Below are positions 9,247-18,750 of a stretch of 29,441 nucleotides of DNA, in pieces (position 1 is the stretch's first letter; every line of letters begins with the position of its first letter). The DNA is taken from NCBI RefSeq assembly GCF_000281045.1, contig NW_008246074.1, positions 95,566 through 125,006 of the forward strand, written 5' to 3'. Made by a program: the position numbers and the translations under genes. The notes beneath the pieces were generated by a model. The model was not told the DNA's origin and made no database searches. It saw only the letters and a list, made by a program, of their open reading frames with translations. The DNA is from Saprolegnia diclina VS20. Taxonomy: Eukaryota > Oomycota > Saprolegniomycetes > Saprolegniales > Saprolegniaceae.

Positions 9247-10410
9247 ATGGTCGCTGAACGCACGTTCCTCTTCACGTCCGAGTCGGTCAACGAAGGCCAC
9301 CCCGACAAGCTCTGCGATCAGATCTCGGACGCTGTCCTTGATGCGTGCGTCGCCCAGGACCCCAACTCGCGCGTCGCTTGCGAGACGTGCGCCAAGACGG
9401 GCATGGTCATGATCTTTGGCGAGATCACGACGCGCGCCACGATCAACTACGAGGCGGTCATCCGCGAGGCCATCAAGGCCATCGGCTACGACGACCCGGC
9501 CAAGGGCCTCGACTACAAGTCGTGCAACGTCATCGTTGCCATTGAGCAGCAGTCGCCCGAGATTGGCGCCGCCGTTGACGGTGCCAAGGACGAAGACATT
9601 GGCGCTGGTGACCAGGGTATCATGTTCGGCTACGCCACGGACGAGACGCCCGAGCTTATGCCCTTGACGCACGTCCTCGCCACGCAGCTCGGCGCCCGCC
9701 TCACCGAAGTGCGCAAGAACGGCACGCTCGACTGGGTGCGCCCGGACGGCAAGACGCAGGTCACGATCGAGTACAAGCAGGAGAACGGCCGCATGATCCC
9801 GCAGCGCGTCCACACTGTCGTCATCTCGACGCAGCACAGCCCCGAGGTCTCGAACGAGCAGATCGCCGCCGACCTCATGACGCACGTCATCACGCCGGTC
9901 ATCCCGGAGCAGTTCCTTGACGACAAGACCGTGTACCACTTGAACCCGTCGGGGCGCTTCGTCATTGGCGGTCCCCACGGTGATGCCGGCCTCACGGGCC
10001 GCAAGATCATCATCGACACGTACGGCGGCTGGGGCGCCCACGGCGGTGGTGCCTTCTCGGGCAAGGACTCGACCAAGGTCGATCGCTCGGCCGCCTACGC
10101 TGCCCGCTGGGTCGCCAAGAACCTCGTCCACCACGGCCTCTGCAAGCGCGTCATCGTGCAGCTCTCTTACGCCATTGGTGTCTCGCACCCGCTCTCGATC
10201 CACATTGACTCGTACGGCACGGTCAAGGAGGGCGTGACCGACGACGACCTTGTCGAGATTGTCAACAAGAACTTCGACCTCCGCCCCGGTTGCATCCAGC
10301 GCGACCTCAAGCTTAAGCGCCCGGTCATGCAGAAGACGGCCGCTTATGGCCACTTTGGCCGCGACCACGAGGACTTCACGTGGGAGACGATCAAGGAGCT
10401 CAAGCTCTAA
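9247..10410 (+). CDS. S-adenosylmethionine synthetase (methionine adenosyltransferase)
   Basis: Makes S-adenosylmethionine from methionine and ATP in the cytosol, feeding all methylation and polyamine synthesis. The 387-residue intronless product is full length for the family. Signatures: [13 protein letters not shown] (17-29) in the ATP/methionine site, the strictly conserved [15 protein letters not shown] (119-133), and the P-loop-like [19 protein letters not shown] (266-284). The C-terminus ends with FTWE, as in eukaryotic enzymes. Third codon positions are almost all G or C, a sign of high expression. The ATG at 9247 fits the family N-terminus and the Inr upstream. It lies about 1 kb after a SAM-dependent methyltransferase gene on the same strand, but there is no sign of co-transcription. 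Confidence 0.98.
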   Translation: MVAERTFLFTSESVNEGHPDKLCDQISDAVLDACVAQDPNSRVACETCAKTGMVMIFGEITTRATINYEAVIREAIKAIGYDDPAKGLDYKSCNVIVAIEQQSPEIGAAVDGAKDEDIGAGDQGIMFGYATDETPELMPLTHVLATQLGARLTEVRKNGTLDWVRPDGKTQVTIEYKQENGRMIPQRVHTVVISTQHSPEVSNEQIAADLMTHVITPVIPEQFLDDKTVYHLNPSGRFVIGGPHGDAGLTGRKIIIDTYGGWGAHGGGAFSGKDSTKVDRSAAYAARWVAKNLVHHGLCKRVIVQLSYAIGVSHPLSIHIDSYGTVKEGVTDDDLVEIVNKNFDLRPGCIQRDLKLKRPVMQKTAAYGHFGRDHEDFTWETIKELKL

Positions 10411-10427
10411 ATCGCTTCGCAGTGAAA

Positions 10428-10440
10428 AATAAAAATATAT
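10428..10440 (+). terminator. Possible polyadenylation region of SAM synthetase
   Basis: AATAAAAATATAT begins 18 nt after the stop codon and contains the canonical AATAAA hexamer. Oomycete 3' ends often lack a strict signal, so this is only suggestive. Confidence 0.4.
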
Positions 10441-10574
10441 CCACGTTTTGTCCATTAAACTCATCCATATCTTGCACCTCGCGTATAACACGCCATGCCA
10501 CAAGTTAAACAATGGTATAACACAGCCGTGGAGCCGAAAGTGCAGTTTCGGTTACACGGCGCAGACAGGCGGCT

Positions 10575-13500
10575 ATGGACGTCGGCGCCCGCGTCCGCGT
10601 CTTCTGGGCGTCCGAGGACGCATGGTTCGAGGGCGAGATCACGGCCATTGACGATGGCAGCATCCACGTTCTCTTTGGTACCGAATCTTGGCACGCGATG
10701 ATGCGACCACGGGTGTAGACGACGGCGACGAAGGCGAGTACGAGCCTGGTGACCAGATTGAGCTTCTGGCTTCGTGCGATGCGTATATACCCCTGCCCAT
10801 TCGGTGCTCGGTCTTTATTTATGGCGGACGTACTAGCGATGACGATACAATGGACGACGAACGCGATCTCGCAAGCAGCGAACTGTAAGCACACTAAGAA
10901 CTCCTCTCTTCTTATTGTGGTCGTTGCAGGGCGGCCGAGTCGGACAACGACGCTGCGTCCAACGACGACCTGAGCCGCCCCTCTTCCTCGTACGACGACG
11001 ATAGCAACGATGTATGGTCTTACGGCTCATGGGCTAGTCGACTACGCGATGATGCCATCGAGATGGACCTTCCGGATGATGACCTCGCTGTAGCTGCCAT
11101 TGCCATGCTCTCAGCAACCGACGACGACGATACGAGCGGAAACAACGACCCGACACCCAGCCTCGCAGCGTACACCGCTACTACCGGCTGTCACAGCGCG
11201 AATACCACATCTAGGAGCGAGGCGTACTCGTTTGCGGATGACGACGATGCGTCCGTTCCGGTCGCAGCGACAGATGCGCTTCCGTCGCCACATAGTCCAG
11301 TGCCACACCAGCTGCAGTGGTGGCGCGTCCGGTTCACAAAGGACGGGTGCACCGAGACCGGCGTTATAATCGACGTCTCCCTCCCGCTCTTGCACGTCGA
11401 CCGAGGTCTGTCCATGCCTGGTGTCAAGTAGCTGATGCTCAACCATGTATGTAGATTTGGCGCGGGGCAGTCTAGTGTACCTCGACGTCGACCTCGACAC
11501 GATCGAGTATATGGAGCGCACCAGCGTCTTTGCCTTCACAACAGTAGCGGCGTACGTCCTATTTCACTTGTCGAAATGTTGTAGCAAGGTGATGTGCGTA
11601 GCCCCTCGGTGCTTGCGCGTCGATGCGAGAGCCCGCCGTTGCTGTCGCGCAACCCGCTTGCCGGCTTGGATATGACGACGACGGACGTGCGCAAGAAGCT
11701 GCTGCAATACGCCAGCTTGATCGAGCACTGTCTGTGCGCCAAAGACGCATGGCAGACTACGATCGCACTGCACTTGGCCGAGGTAGTACGCTGCCTTTTT
11801 CTAGTCGATAGATCCATTGTATATGTACTAGCACCAACGACTTGCCACGTGCTTTCAAGACATGCAGTCGCCGGACCGCGGGTTGCGCCTCGCTGCCGCG
11901 CGATTTCTCTGTGCGTTGGCCCACGAGTCCCAGCGGAATCAGTCCCTTTTGCTCCAGTACACCTCGTGTATCGTTGCGAAGCTGTACCGAGAGGCGTGGC
12001 GTAGGTACAACGGGCTCTCGGTGCTCTGTCTGCGTATCTTTTCGATCCCGAGCCATTTCCAGCGCCACTATGAAGCTCAGTGCCGCCTCCAGCGCGCCAG
12101 TCCGACCCAAGACGGGTTCCTCCACTACCTCACTGCCTTTGTGCGAGACCGCATGCGGCCGCTCCTCGCTCGCTTGCACTCGTGCTACGACGCACCCGAA
12201 CGGCGTCTTCCCATGGTCTGGTTCAGCGCCCATTGCCCAAAATCAGCCGAGAACGACGATGACGATATCGACGCGATCGGTGGCTTTGGTCATGACGTCT
12301 CAACCGTCCCTGATCCCGACACACACCTTATTGGGTTTGTCCTTGGACGGGACCCTGCGTGTGTCCCCCCCACGGCCTTGACCAAGTCCGAGGTGCGTCG
12401 ACAATAACCTCAGCCTTTTCCTAATTCGGTTTCTCCGAGGTGGATACGATGGCCAAGCTGTTTGTCGTCTCCCCGCCCAACGCCGTACCTCGACGCGACC
12501 TCGTCACGAAGCTTGATTGCTATGTAGATAAGCGTGCTCCAAGAAGCGCAGATGCTCCTCGGGACGCTGTCGCCGCCCGTGAACCGGTTCGTCGTACGCG
12601 ACAAACTCGCCGCCTCGCCACTCGTGCAGCACCTTGTGGACGATATGGACATGGGCGTCATGGGCGTCGTCGCAGCTCTCGATGACGTGGCGATAGTCGG
12701 ATGGCGCGATCTCTTTTCGTATCTGAGCATGCGCTTGCACCTCGACGCGCTCGGAGCCTTGTTTGACGCGGCGTGGGTCGCCGAGCTCGTCGGCGTGTTC
12801 CGCTCGCTCTTGCCCGACTTGAATCGTACGAGCGTTTGCGCTGTTGGTATGGTTGATGATGCTCTTTTGGCTGGTGTAGCCTTGCTGCGGCCCACGACGT
12901 GGGTCTGGAACGTCGAGCTTATCGACGCGATCGAGCGGCACTCGGTCCTTGTGTCGGACTTCCGCATCTGCGGCGCGCTAGAGAAGCTCCATGGCGTCGC
13001 GCTGCGGCCACTGGGTTTTCTGTGCTTGCTCACAGCGCTGCGGCAGTGTCTCTTGCCGTCACCGACCTTTCAGCCGCGCAAAACGTTGAAACAAGCTACG
13101 GCGCACCGCGTCACGAGCCGCCTCACGTCGCAAACCACCGACGAGCGCGTCTCATCGGCGATTGCACGCGCAAAGGCGGCTGTATGTAGCCTCCAAGCCA
13201 CGCAGTCGCACCGCGCCCGCACCCACCCGCGCGCCACGTACCTCCGCCACGTCTCGAATGTGGACACGATTCAAACGTATGTGACGCAGCAAGCGCACGC
13301 GCTCGAGTCGGAGCTGCGCGACTTTATGCGCGCGCAGCGCGACCCGCCACCGTCTCCATCGTCCTCGCCGCCAACGCATGATCCGAATGCTAGTTTACAG
13401 CCCCATCTGAACGCTGTGCTCAGCGCGCGTGGGCAGGACTTGGACGCGATAGCATCGGCACTACATGTTGAGAAGATGGAGCGGGCCGACGCCAAGCGCC

Positions 13501-14081
13501 GGACTGTCCAGCGGAATAAAGTCAAGTACGACACGGAGATGGTCATGGAGTTGGTCGAAACGTCGTGTGCTTGTAGGTTGCAGCGAGAGCAAGCCAAGAT
13601 CGCTGCAGCCATGGCCGCCAAGGAAACCAAAGCACAAGCACTACGGGACGCGATCGAAGCCAAGAAGCGACTGCAGCAACAGCAAGCGCACCGACGCCAC
13701 GCATTGCGACAAGCCCGCGTGGTCGCCCAGCTCCAGCGACAAGAGTCGTCTGGCGACAACAACAACAGCAATACGGCACATCCCAAGCGACCTGCATCGG
13801 CGCGACCGCAACGCAGCGAGCCGCACCGACCAAAGGAGCCGACGCGACCACGGTCACCGCCGCCTCGCCTGTCGTCACCGACGCGCACGCCACGTCGCCC
13901 ACGGTGTCAGTCGGCGCGGCTCATCCGAGACCGGTCCACGGCCTTTGGCAACATCATGTCGGACCTCCAAAGCGCCGAGCTGGCGGCCAAGAAGGTGCAC
14001 GCCAAGAAGCTATGGCGTGCGATGCGAGCAGACGAGAAAGCAGTCGTTGGAAAGTACGCGGTACGCTGCTGTTCCGCGTGA
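10575..14081 (+). CDS. Multidomain protein: Tudor-like domains, helical repeat, coiled coil; eight exons
   Basis: Proposed exons: 10575-10677, 10719-10884, 10930-11405, 11455-11551, 11602-11782, 11832-12392, 12440-12484 and 12528-14081, giving 1060 residues. Introns are 41-50 nt. Residues 1-55 read as a Tudor-like barrel (VRVFWASEDAWFEGEI, then FDDGDEGEYEPGDQIELL), a unit common at the start of oomycete proteins. After an Asp/Ser-rich linker a second barrel-like stretch follows (VRFTKDG..TGVIIDVSLP, then GSLVYLDVDLDTIEYM). Residues about 290-440 look like armadillo/HEAT-type helices (DRGLRLAAARFLCALAHES). The helical region continues to about 730. Residues about 880-945 form a basic Ala/Gln/Arg-rich coiled coil, then a Pro/Ser/Arg-rich stretch and a last helix. 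I do not recognise an orthologue. The fourth intron has two possible splice solutions, and the third uses a GTCTGT donor. It could also be two genes fused by my model, but every junction keeps frame. Confidence 0.72.
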
Positions 14082-14166
14082 TGCAATCTGTACAAAGGGT
14101 GGATGGTAGGGACCGCCACCGACGCAGCCAGCGACCGAGACGCACGAGACGCCTCGATTTACGCGC

Positions 14167-14800
14167 ATGTCGTTCTTATCGCCAACCAAAGCGGTGTCGA
14201 CCACGCCGCTCGAGCTACCGCTGGCAAACGAAGCGACGTGCAAGAAGCTGGCGGGTGAACTCTTGCCACCCGAGGTGCGTCCGCCCGAGATCCACGACGC
14301 TGCGACACCAAGCTATGTCGTGCTCGCCAAGTACAAGCGGACGCTGAGCGACACGCAGCGCGAGCTCTACAAAGGTACGACCTGCCTACTCTGAGCGAAG
14401 TCGCAGGATACGAGGGTAGCACGGTTTGCGACGCCGACCTCCAAGCTCAACCACCGGCTCTCGTGCGCGGTGCAGGAGCAGTACGTGCACATGACGCGGC
14501 GCAAAGAAGCGTGGGACGCCTTCAGTGCGCAGTCCCATCTCTACTCGGACGATCCAAATCTGCTCAAGCGCACAGAGCTCGGCCACGTCATTCGCAGTGT
14601 GGGTGGGTCGAACCATACAGCGCAGGAAAGCGCGTCATGACGAGCGATGCCTAGGTTTGCAGGTGGCACCGACCACTCTCGAAGCCATTTGCCGCCGCCT
14701 CGACACCAAGCTCACGGGGTTTATTGCGTGGCGCGACTTTTACGAGTGGTTTCAGGGCCAAGACGAACAGCGCGCGACCTCCCGCAGCCTCCGCACGTAG
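14167..14800 (+). CDS. Small EF-hand-like protein, three exons
   Basis: Exons 14167-14374, 14420-14596 and 14655-14800 join in frame to 176 residues, with introns of 45 and 58 nt. The C-terminal half resembles a pair of EF-hand helices: LKRTELGHVIRSLQVAPTTL fits the helix and inter-hand segment of calmodulin-like proteins, and LDTKLTGFIAWRDFYEWF has the loop pattern D-x-K-x-T-G-x-I. The loops lack several acidic calcium ligands (TK and WR at coordinating positions), so calcium binding is doubtful. The N-terminal half is unrecognised and Pro/Leu-rich. The second intron could instead end at 14660 with a donor at 14599, shortening the protein by two residues; the chosen form gives the better EF-hand spacing. 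The gene starts 85 nt after the previous stop codon, an unusually tight spacing. Confidence 0.7.
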
Positions 14801-15440
14801 CACATCTCTCTCGCAGCAACGCTTGTACCATTTCTTGGCCCATTAATGACACCCACCATGCGTCGTAGCAAGACTAGCATGTATAGTCAACGAGGTCATT
14901 CGAGACACCATCAGTTGGTTTCGGCGTAGACACTGCAAAGGGCCTATAAGCTGCGCATCGACCCTTGACACTGGCTCACCACGCTCCACGAGGTTGGGCA
15001 GACCGCGGGCTGGGTGCTTTGCCACGAAGAGTGGCCCTTTGTTGCGCAGCTGGTGGCTGCGAGCTGCGCTGGCGATAGGTCATGGGTCTTTATTATTGAC
15101 CCATGGATAGGTTCAGATTCTGGCGCCACCGACCACAGATTCGTAGGGGCACACTCTAAGGACCCATGCTCCCACGTCGTCCTCAATGCTGGAGCTCCAC
15201 ATTTCCGACAGCCATGGTATGCGTAGGGTATCGGAGCCTCAGAAGGAGGTATTCTAGCGCTGCTTGTTGTCGGGACCGGTATGAGCCGAAGCGTCGTCGA
15301 GCACTGACGCCACTTGCACTTGGTCGCCATGCATACTGAACGCAAATGGTTGTCAAAGTTGAAGTTGCCTTTTTCCGGATACGCTTGCGGATTGCTATCA
15401 TTGTGGCCTGGCGATCGGGCCGATCATTCCCCGACCTGCG
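14801..15440. other. Intergenic between EF-hand-like gene and decarboxylase 1
   Basis: No gene supported. The region holds a perfect hairpin at 15081-15105. It should contain the promoter of the decarboxylase at 15441; I see no strong Inr. Confidence 0.45.
15081..15105. repeat. Perfect 8-bp inverted repeat with AT loop
   Basis: CATGGGTC (15081-15088) and GACCCATG (15098-15105) flank the loop TTTATTATT. A third copy of GACCCATG lies at about 15163. Could be a dyad binding site upstream of decarboxylase 1. Confidence 0.45.
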
Positions 15441-17029
15441 ATGCTGAGCTCGACCGCCCGCCGCCTCACCCGCCCTTCCTGCCTGACGCGTGCGAGCAGC
15501 CATGCTGCCACCAGTCTGCCGCCGGCCCCCGCCGACTATGACTGGGACGCATTCCGGGCCAAGGCGCACCAAACCATCGACTTTATTGTCGACTACAACA
15601 AGCGGCTCGCAGCGCGCGAGCTGCCCGTGCTGCCGTCGTGCGAGCCGGGGGATGTGCGTCGTGCGCTGCCGTCGCACCCGTCCGAGACGCCCGTCGAGTG
15701 GTCGCAGATTCTGGCCGACGTCGAGAAGGTCGTCGTGCCCAACATGACGCATTGGCAGCACCCCGACTTTATGGCGTACTTTCCCGCGCAAGCCGCGCCG
15801 TCGGCGATGCTCGGCGAGCTCATGGCCAACGCCATGAACCAGCCGGGCTTCAACTGGATCTGCTCGCCGGCCGCGACCGAGATGGAGCTCCACGTCATGG
15901 ACTGGCTCCGCGAAGCGTTTGGGTTGCCCGAGGCCATGTCGTGGCGCGGCTCGGGTACGGCTCTAGCGTTCTGAAGGATGATATTCATGACGTGTATGGC
16001 GTAGGCGGTGGCATCATGCAGCCGAGCGCGACCGAGGGCATGATCGTCGCGCAGGTAAGCGCCCGCACGCGCAAGCTCGCGGCCAACCCGGGGCTCTCGC
16101 TCGACTCGCTCGTGAGCTACTACAGCGACCAGTCGCATTTCTGTGTCGAGAAGGCGAGCAAGGTCCTCGGTGTCAAGCATTTGCGCAAGATTCCGTCCGT
16201 GCTGGATCCGTCGACTGGCAACTACGCCATGGACCTCGACGTGCTCGCGGCGACGATCGCCGATGACTCGGCGAACGGCCTCGCGCCGTTCTTCGTGTCC
16301 GGCAACTATGGTGCGACCGGTGTCTGCGCCGTCGACGACATTGAGGCGATGGCTAAGATCGCATCGGAGAACGACATGTGGCTCAACATGGATGCAGCGT
16401 ACGCCGGCGTCGTCGCGCTCTTGCCCGAGATGCGGTCGACGCTCGGCGGCATGCACGTCTGCGACTCGCTGCTCATGAACGGCTCGAAATGGTTCCACCT
16501 CATGTTCAACTCGAGCTTCTTCTTCTTCCGCCAAAAGGAGCATGTTGTCCAAGCCCTTAATGCGACCGGCGCGTACCTCGAAAACAAGCACACGGCCGAC
16601 AACAACGTGTTTGACCTCAAGGACTACCAGCTCGGCCTCGGCCGGCCGTTCCGCGGCCTCAAGGCGTACTGCACGATCCAGAGCATGGGGCTTGAAGGCT
16701 TCCGCGACGGACTGCGCCGCCATTTGCAACTGGCGACGTACCTCGCCGACGAGCTCCGCAAGCACGAGCGCATCCACGTGATCCGAGATATCTTTGGCCT
16801 TGTCTGCTTCCGCGTCAAGGACGCCGACGATGCGACCAACATGGCGGTCATGGAGCACCTCAACAACGTCGAGGGCATCCATATGGTCCATACGGTCACG
16901 GCGGACCACGGCGTTGTCCTTCGCCTTGCGCTCTGCCACCCGCAGCTCACGGTCGAGGACATGGACCGCCTCGTCGCCAAGGTGCTGCGGTCGCTCCCCG
17001 ATGCAAACAAAGTGGCCGCCGTCGCCTAA
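15441..17029 (+). CDS. Group II PLP-dependent decarboxylase (aromatic-L-amino-acid/tyrosine type), copy 1, two exons
   Basis: Predicted to decarboxylate an aromatic amino acid (tyrosine, DOPA, tryptophan or phenylalanine) to the amine. Exons 15441-15954 and 16005-17029 flank a 50-nt intron (GTACGG...GTAG) and give 512 residues. Family features: DYDWDAFRAKAHQTIDFIVDY near the start; MTHWQHPDFMAYFP and NQPGFNWICSPAATEME in the substrate and cofactor region; DQSHFCVEKASKVLG with the His that stacks on PLP; MDAAYAG with the Asp that binds the pyridine nitrogen; and NGSKWF with the Schiff-base Lys333. The N-terminal 25 residues are rich in Arg, Ser, Thr and Ala with no acidic residue, like a mitochondrial presequence, and have no counterpart in copy 2 at 23556-25013. 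Apart from the N-terminus and the intron, the copies are about three-quarters identical by eye. Substrate cannot be fixed from sequence. Confidence 0.93.
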
Positions 17030-17231
17030 GACAGATCGGAGCTTTTGAAATAGAAGGTGCAGTTCCTATAACATATTTGAGGTTGACTGGAAAGCCCATC
17101 GAGCAGCGAGTGGGAGCTAGACGAGCAAGTCGATAGACGGGTGGACGCAGAGGTTTCTCGACGGTCTAGGAGTGGATGGCATTGGTTTCGGTATATACTC
17201 GACGACTACTGAGGCACTCGAGTTAACAATG

Positions 17232-17270
17232 TAGCTTGATAAATCGATACTAGTACATTTCATCAAGCTA
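17232..17270. repeat. 9-bp inverted repeat between convergent gene ends
   Basis: TAGCTTGAT (17232-17240) pairs perfectly with ATCAAGCTA (17262-17270) across a 21-nt loop. It lies between the stop codons of the convergent decarboxylase 1 and Kazal genes and may form a hairpin in either 3' UTR. Confidence 0.45.
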
Positions 17271-17303
17271 TAAAAGATCTAAACACGGCGTTTGGGCTCA
17301 AAA

Positions 17304-18332
17304 CTACAGGACTGTACTGTAGACGATGCAACCAAAGAGTACGACAATGATGACGGCGGTGCGTCGACCCGCGCTCATGGCAACGGGCGGTGGCGTCGTG
17401 ATTGGCTGCTTGGGGGCATCTTCGCTCGCCGAGTCGGTTCGGAGACTCTCACCGACGTAGAACACAATATTTTGGAACTCTAGCGCGGAATCCTCGGGAG
17501 AATAGGTGTAGCCACCGCTCTCGGGGGGATTGGTGTGACCACTGCCCTCGGAAAAGTTGCCAAAGGTCGAGACATTAAACCCACTGCCGCTCGTGACAGA
17601 ACTGCCGCTGCCATTGGTTGAGCCATTCCCAATGCCGGCCGTCGCACCACTTTGATCGTCAACCACGGTCGGTACCACGGAAGCCGAGTAGGTATTTAGG
17701 GACTTGGGGCAGCGCGGGTTGCCCGGCGTCGACTGTAGGCTGGGGTTGAGGCACTGCCCGAACGCGAGGTAGCACTCGTTTTGAAAAAAAACGGGGCTCG
17801 TCACGCCGTCGGTCGCGCAGATCTTGGCCCGCGTTGCGTTGCATGGGCGGACGCTGCGGGCACACGCTTCGTACGTTGGCTGGCTCGCATTGTACGAGCG
17901 CGGGCAGTCGTCACCAGCGCAGGGCGTCGGACACGCAAACGACGCGACAAACTGGATTCGGGCATCGAGGCGCCGGGCGACCTTGAGGTGAAAGTAGCTG
18001 TTGTACGTGACACCATTCGAGCCGCAGACCGGGCGCACGGCGTCGACGCCAACGGCGTTGAGCTGCTCCAGAGCGACGACCGGGCACTGGCCGTCGATCG
18101 GCGCTGCGTAGCATTGCACATTGCGGTCCAAGCACTTGGCGTAGAGGCACTCGCACTGTGAGCCGTAGCGCGTGCTGTTGGTCGGGTCAAACACGGCGGC
18201 CTTCGGACCGTACGTGCTGCACATGCGGGTTGGCGACGTATCGTTGCGGCAGACCACCGAGCTGTAGCACACCGCATCAACCCACGACATTTGGAGCGTG
18301 AGCAAGAAGACAAGAAACCAATGCTCCGTCAT
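17304..18332 (-). CDS. Secreted or membrane-anchored Kazal-like protease inhibitor
   Basis: 342-residue single-exon protein predicted to enter the secretory pathway: a hydrophobic signal peptide (1-20) is followed by three Cys-rich blocks. Block 2 (about 83-134) is Kazal-like, with VRPVCGSNGVTYNSYF matching the VCGsdGvTYxnxC core, but the Cys after the Tyr-Asn pair is replaced, so one disulfide is missing. Block 3 (about 157-208) has ICATDGVTSPVFFQNECYLAFGQC, with the core Cys present and a three-residue insert. Block 1 (21-82) is Cys-rich and less clear. Residues 210-310 form a Gly/Ser/Asn/Thr-rich stalk with several N-glycosylation sites. The last 20 residues are hydrophobic after AGRR, so the protein is either GPI-anchored or has a C-terminal membrane segment. 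Upstream in-frame codons to 18512 are excluded because an Inr at 18341 sits just before this ATG. Confidence 0.85.
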   Translation of the reverse strand: MTEHWFLVFLLTLQMSWVDAVCYSSVVCRNDTSPTRMCSTYGPKAAVFDPTNSTRYGSQCECLYAKCLDRNVQCYAAPIDGQCPVVALEQLNAVGVDAVRPVCGSNGVTYNSYFHLKVARRLDARIQFVASFACPTPCAGDDCPRSYNASQPTYEACARSVRPCNATRAKICATDGVTSPVFFQNECYLAFGQCLNPSLQSTPGNPRCPKSLNTYSASVVPTVVDDQSGATAGIGNGSTNGSGSSVTSGSGFNVSTFGNFSEGSGHTNPPESGGYTYSPEDSALEFQNIVFYVGESLRTDSASEDAPKQPITTPPPVAMSAGRRTAVIIVVLFGCIVYSTVL

Positions 18333-18750
18333 CGTCGTGGAAAGTGATATTGTGCAAGAGTGGAGGCGCTCAAGGCTGCTCGGACGACAGTGTCCCGGAT
18401 ACCGTCCGTTGATTGTCGACTCCGACTGGAACAACCAGAAACGCGACGAGACGTTGTTGCGATCACCGGGAGCTCGGTGGCGAGATGCAAAAATGTCAAC
18501 TCGTACACTCAACCATTAACTTGCGTGAAATTGTATCGAAGACTTGAAAGCGCACCGTTCGCTCGTCTCCCCCGCACCTTCTCGCACCTCTTCCTTTGGA
18601 TCAGTAGAAGGACACACTTTGTAAACCACAGTAGTTGTTCTGTTTGTACGGAGATAGAGGCGCCGTCACTGCAGTCCAGACGCCAACTACCATACGACCA
18701 AGCAGATCCGATGACGCACCTCGATCGTCATAGTCACATTGGTATCGTTC
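18333..18750. other. Divergent promoter between Kazal-like and membrane protein genes
   Basis: 418 bp with no gene. It carries the Inr of the Kazal-like gene near 18341 (minus) and a TCACATT possible initiator at 18734-18740 (plus), 11 nt before the ATG at 18751. Confidence 0.45.
18341..18347 (-). promoter_or_regulatory. Oomycete Inr element of the Kazal-like gene
   Basis: TCACTTT on the minus strand (AAAGTGA on plus), a full match to the YCAYTTT initiator. It lies only 9 nt before the ATG at 18332, giving a very short 5' UTR, and decides the start codon. Confidence 0.6.

Noticed and set aside
9121-10512. 463-codon open frame antisense to SAM synthetase
   Set aside because: It exactly shadows the highly GC3-biased sense gene. 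Such genes leave long antisense frames, and the product is Val/Arg/Asp-rich with no protein-like features.
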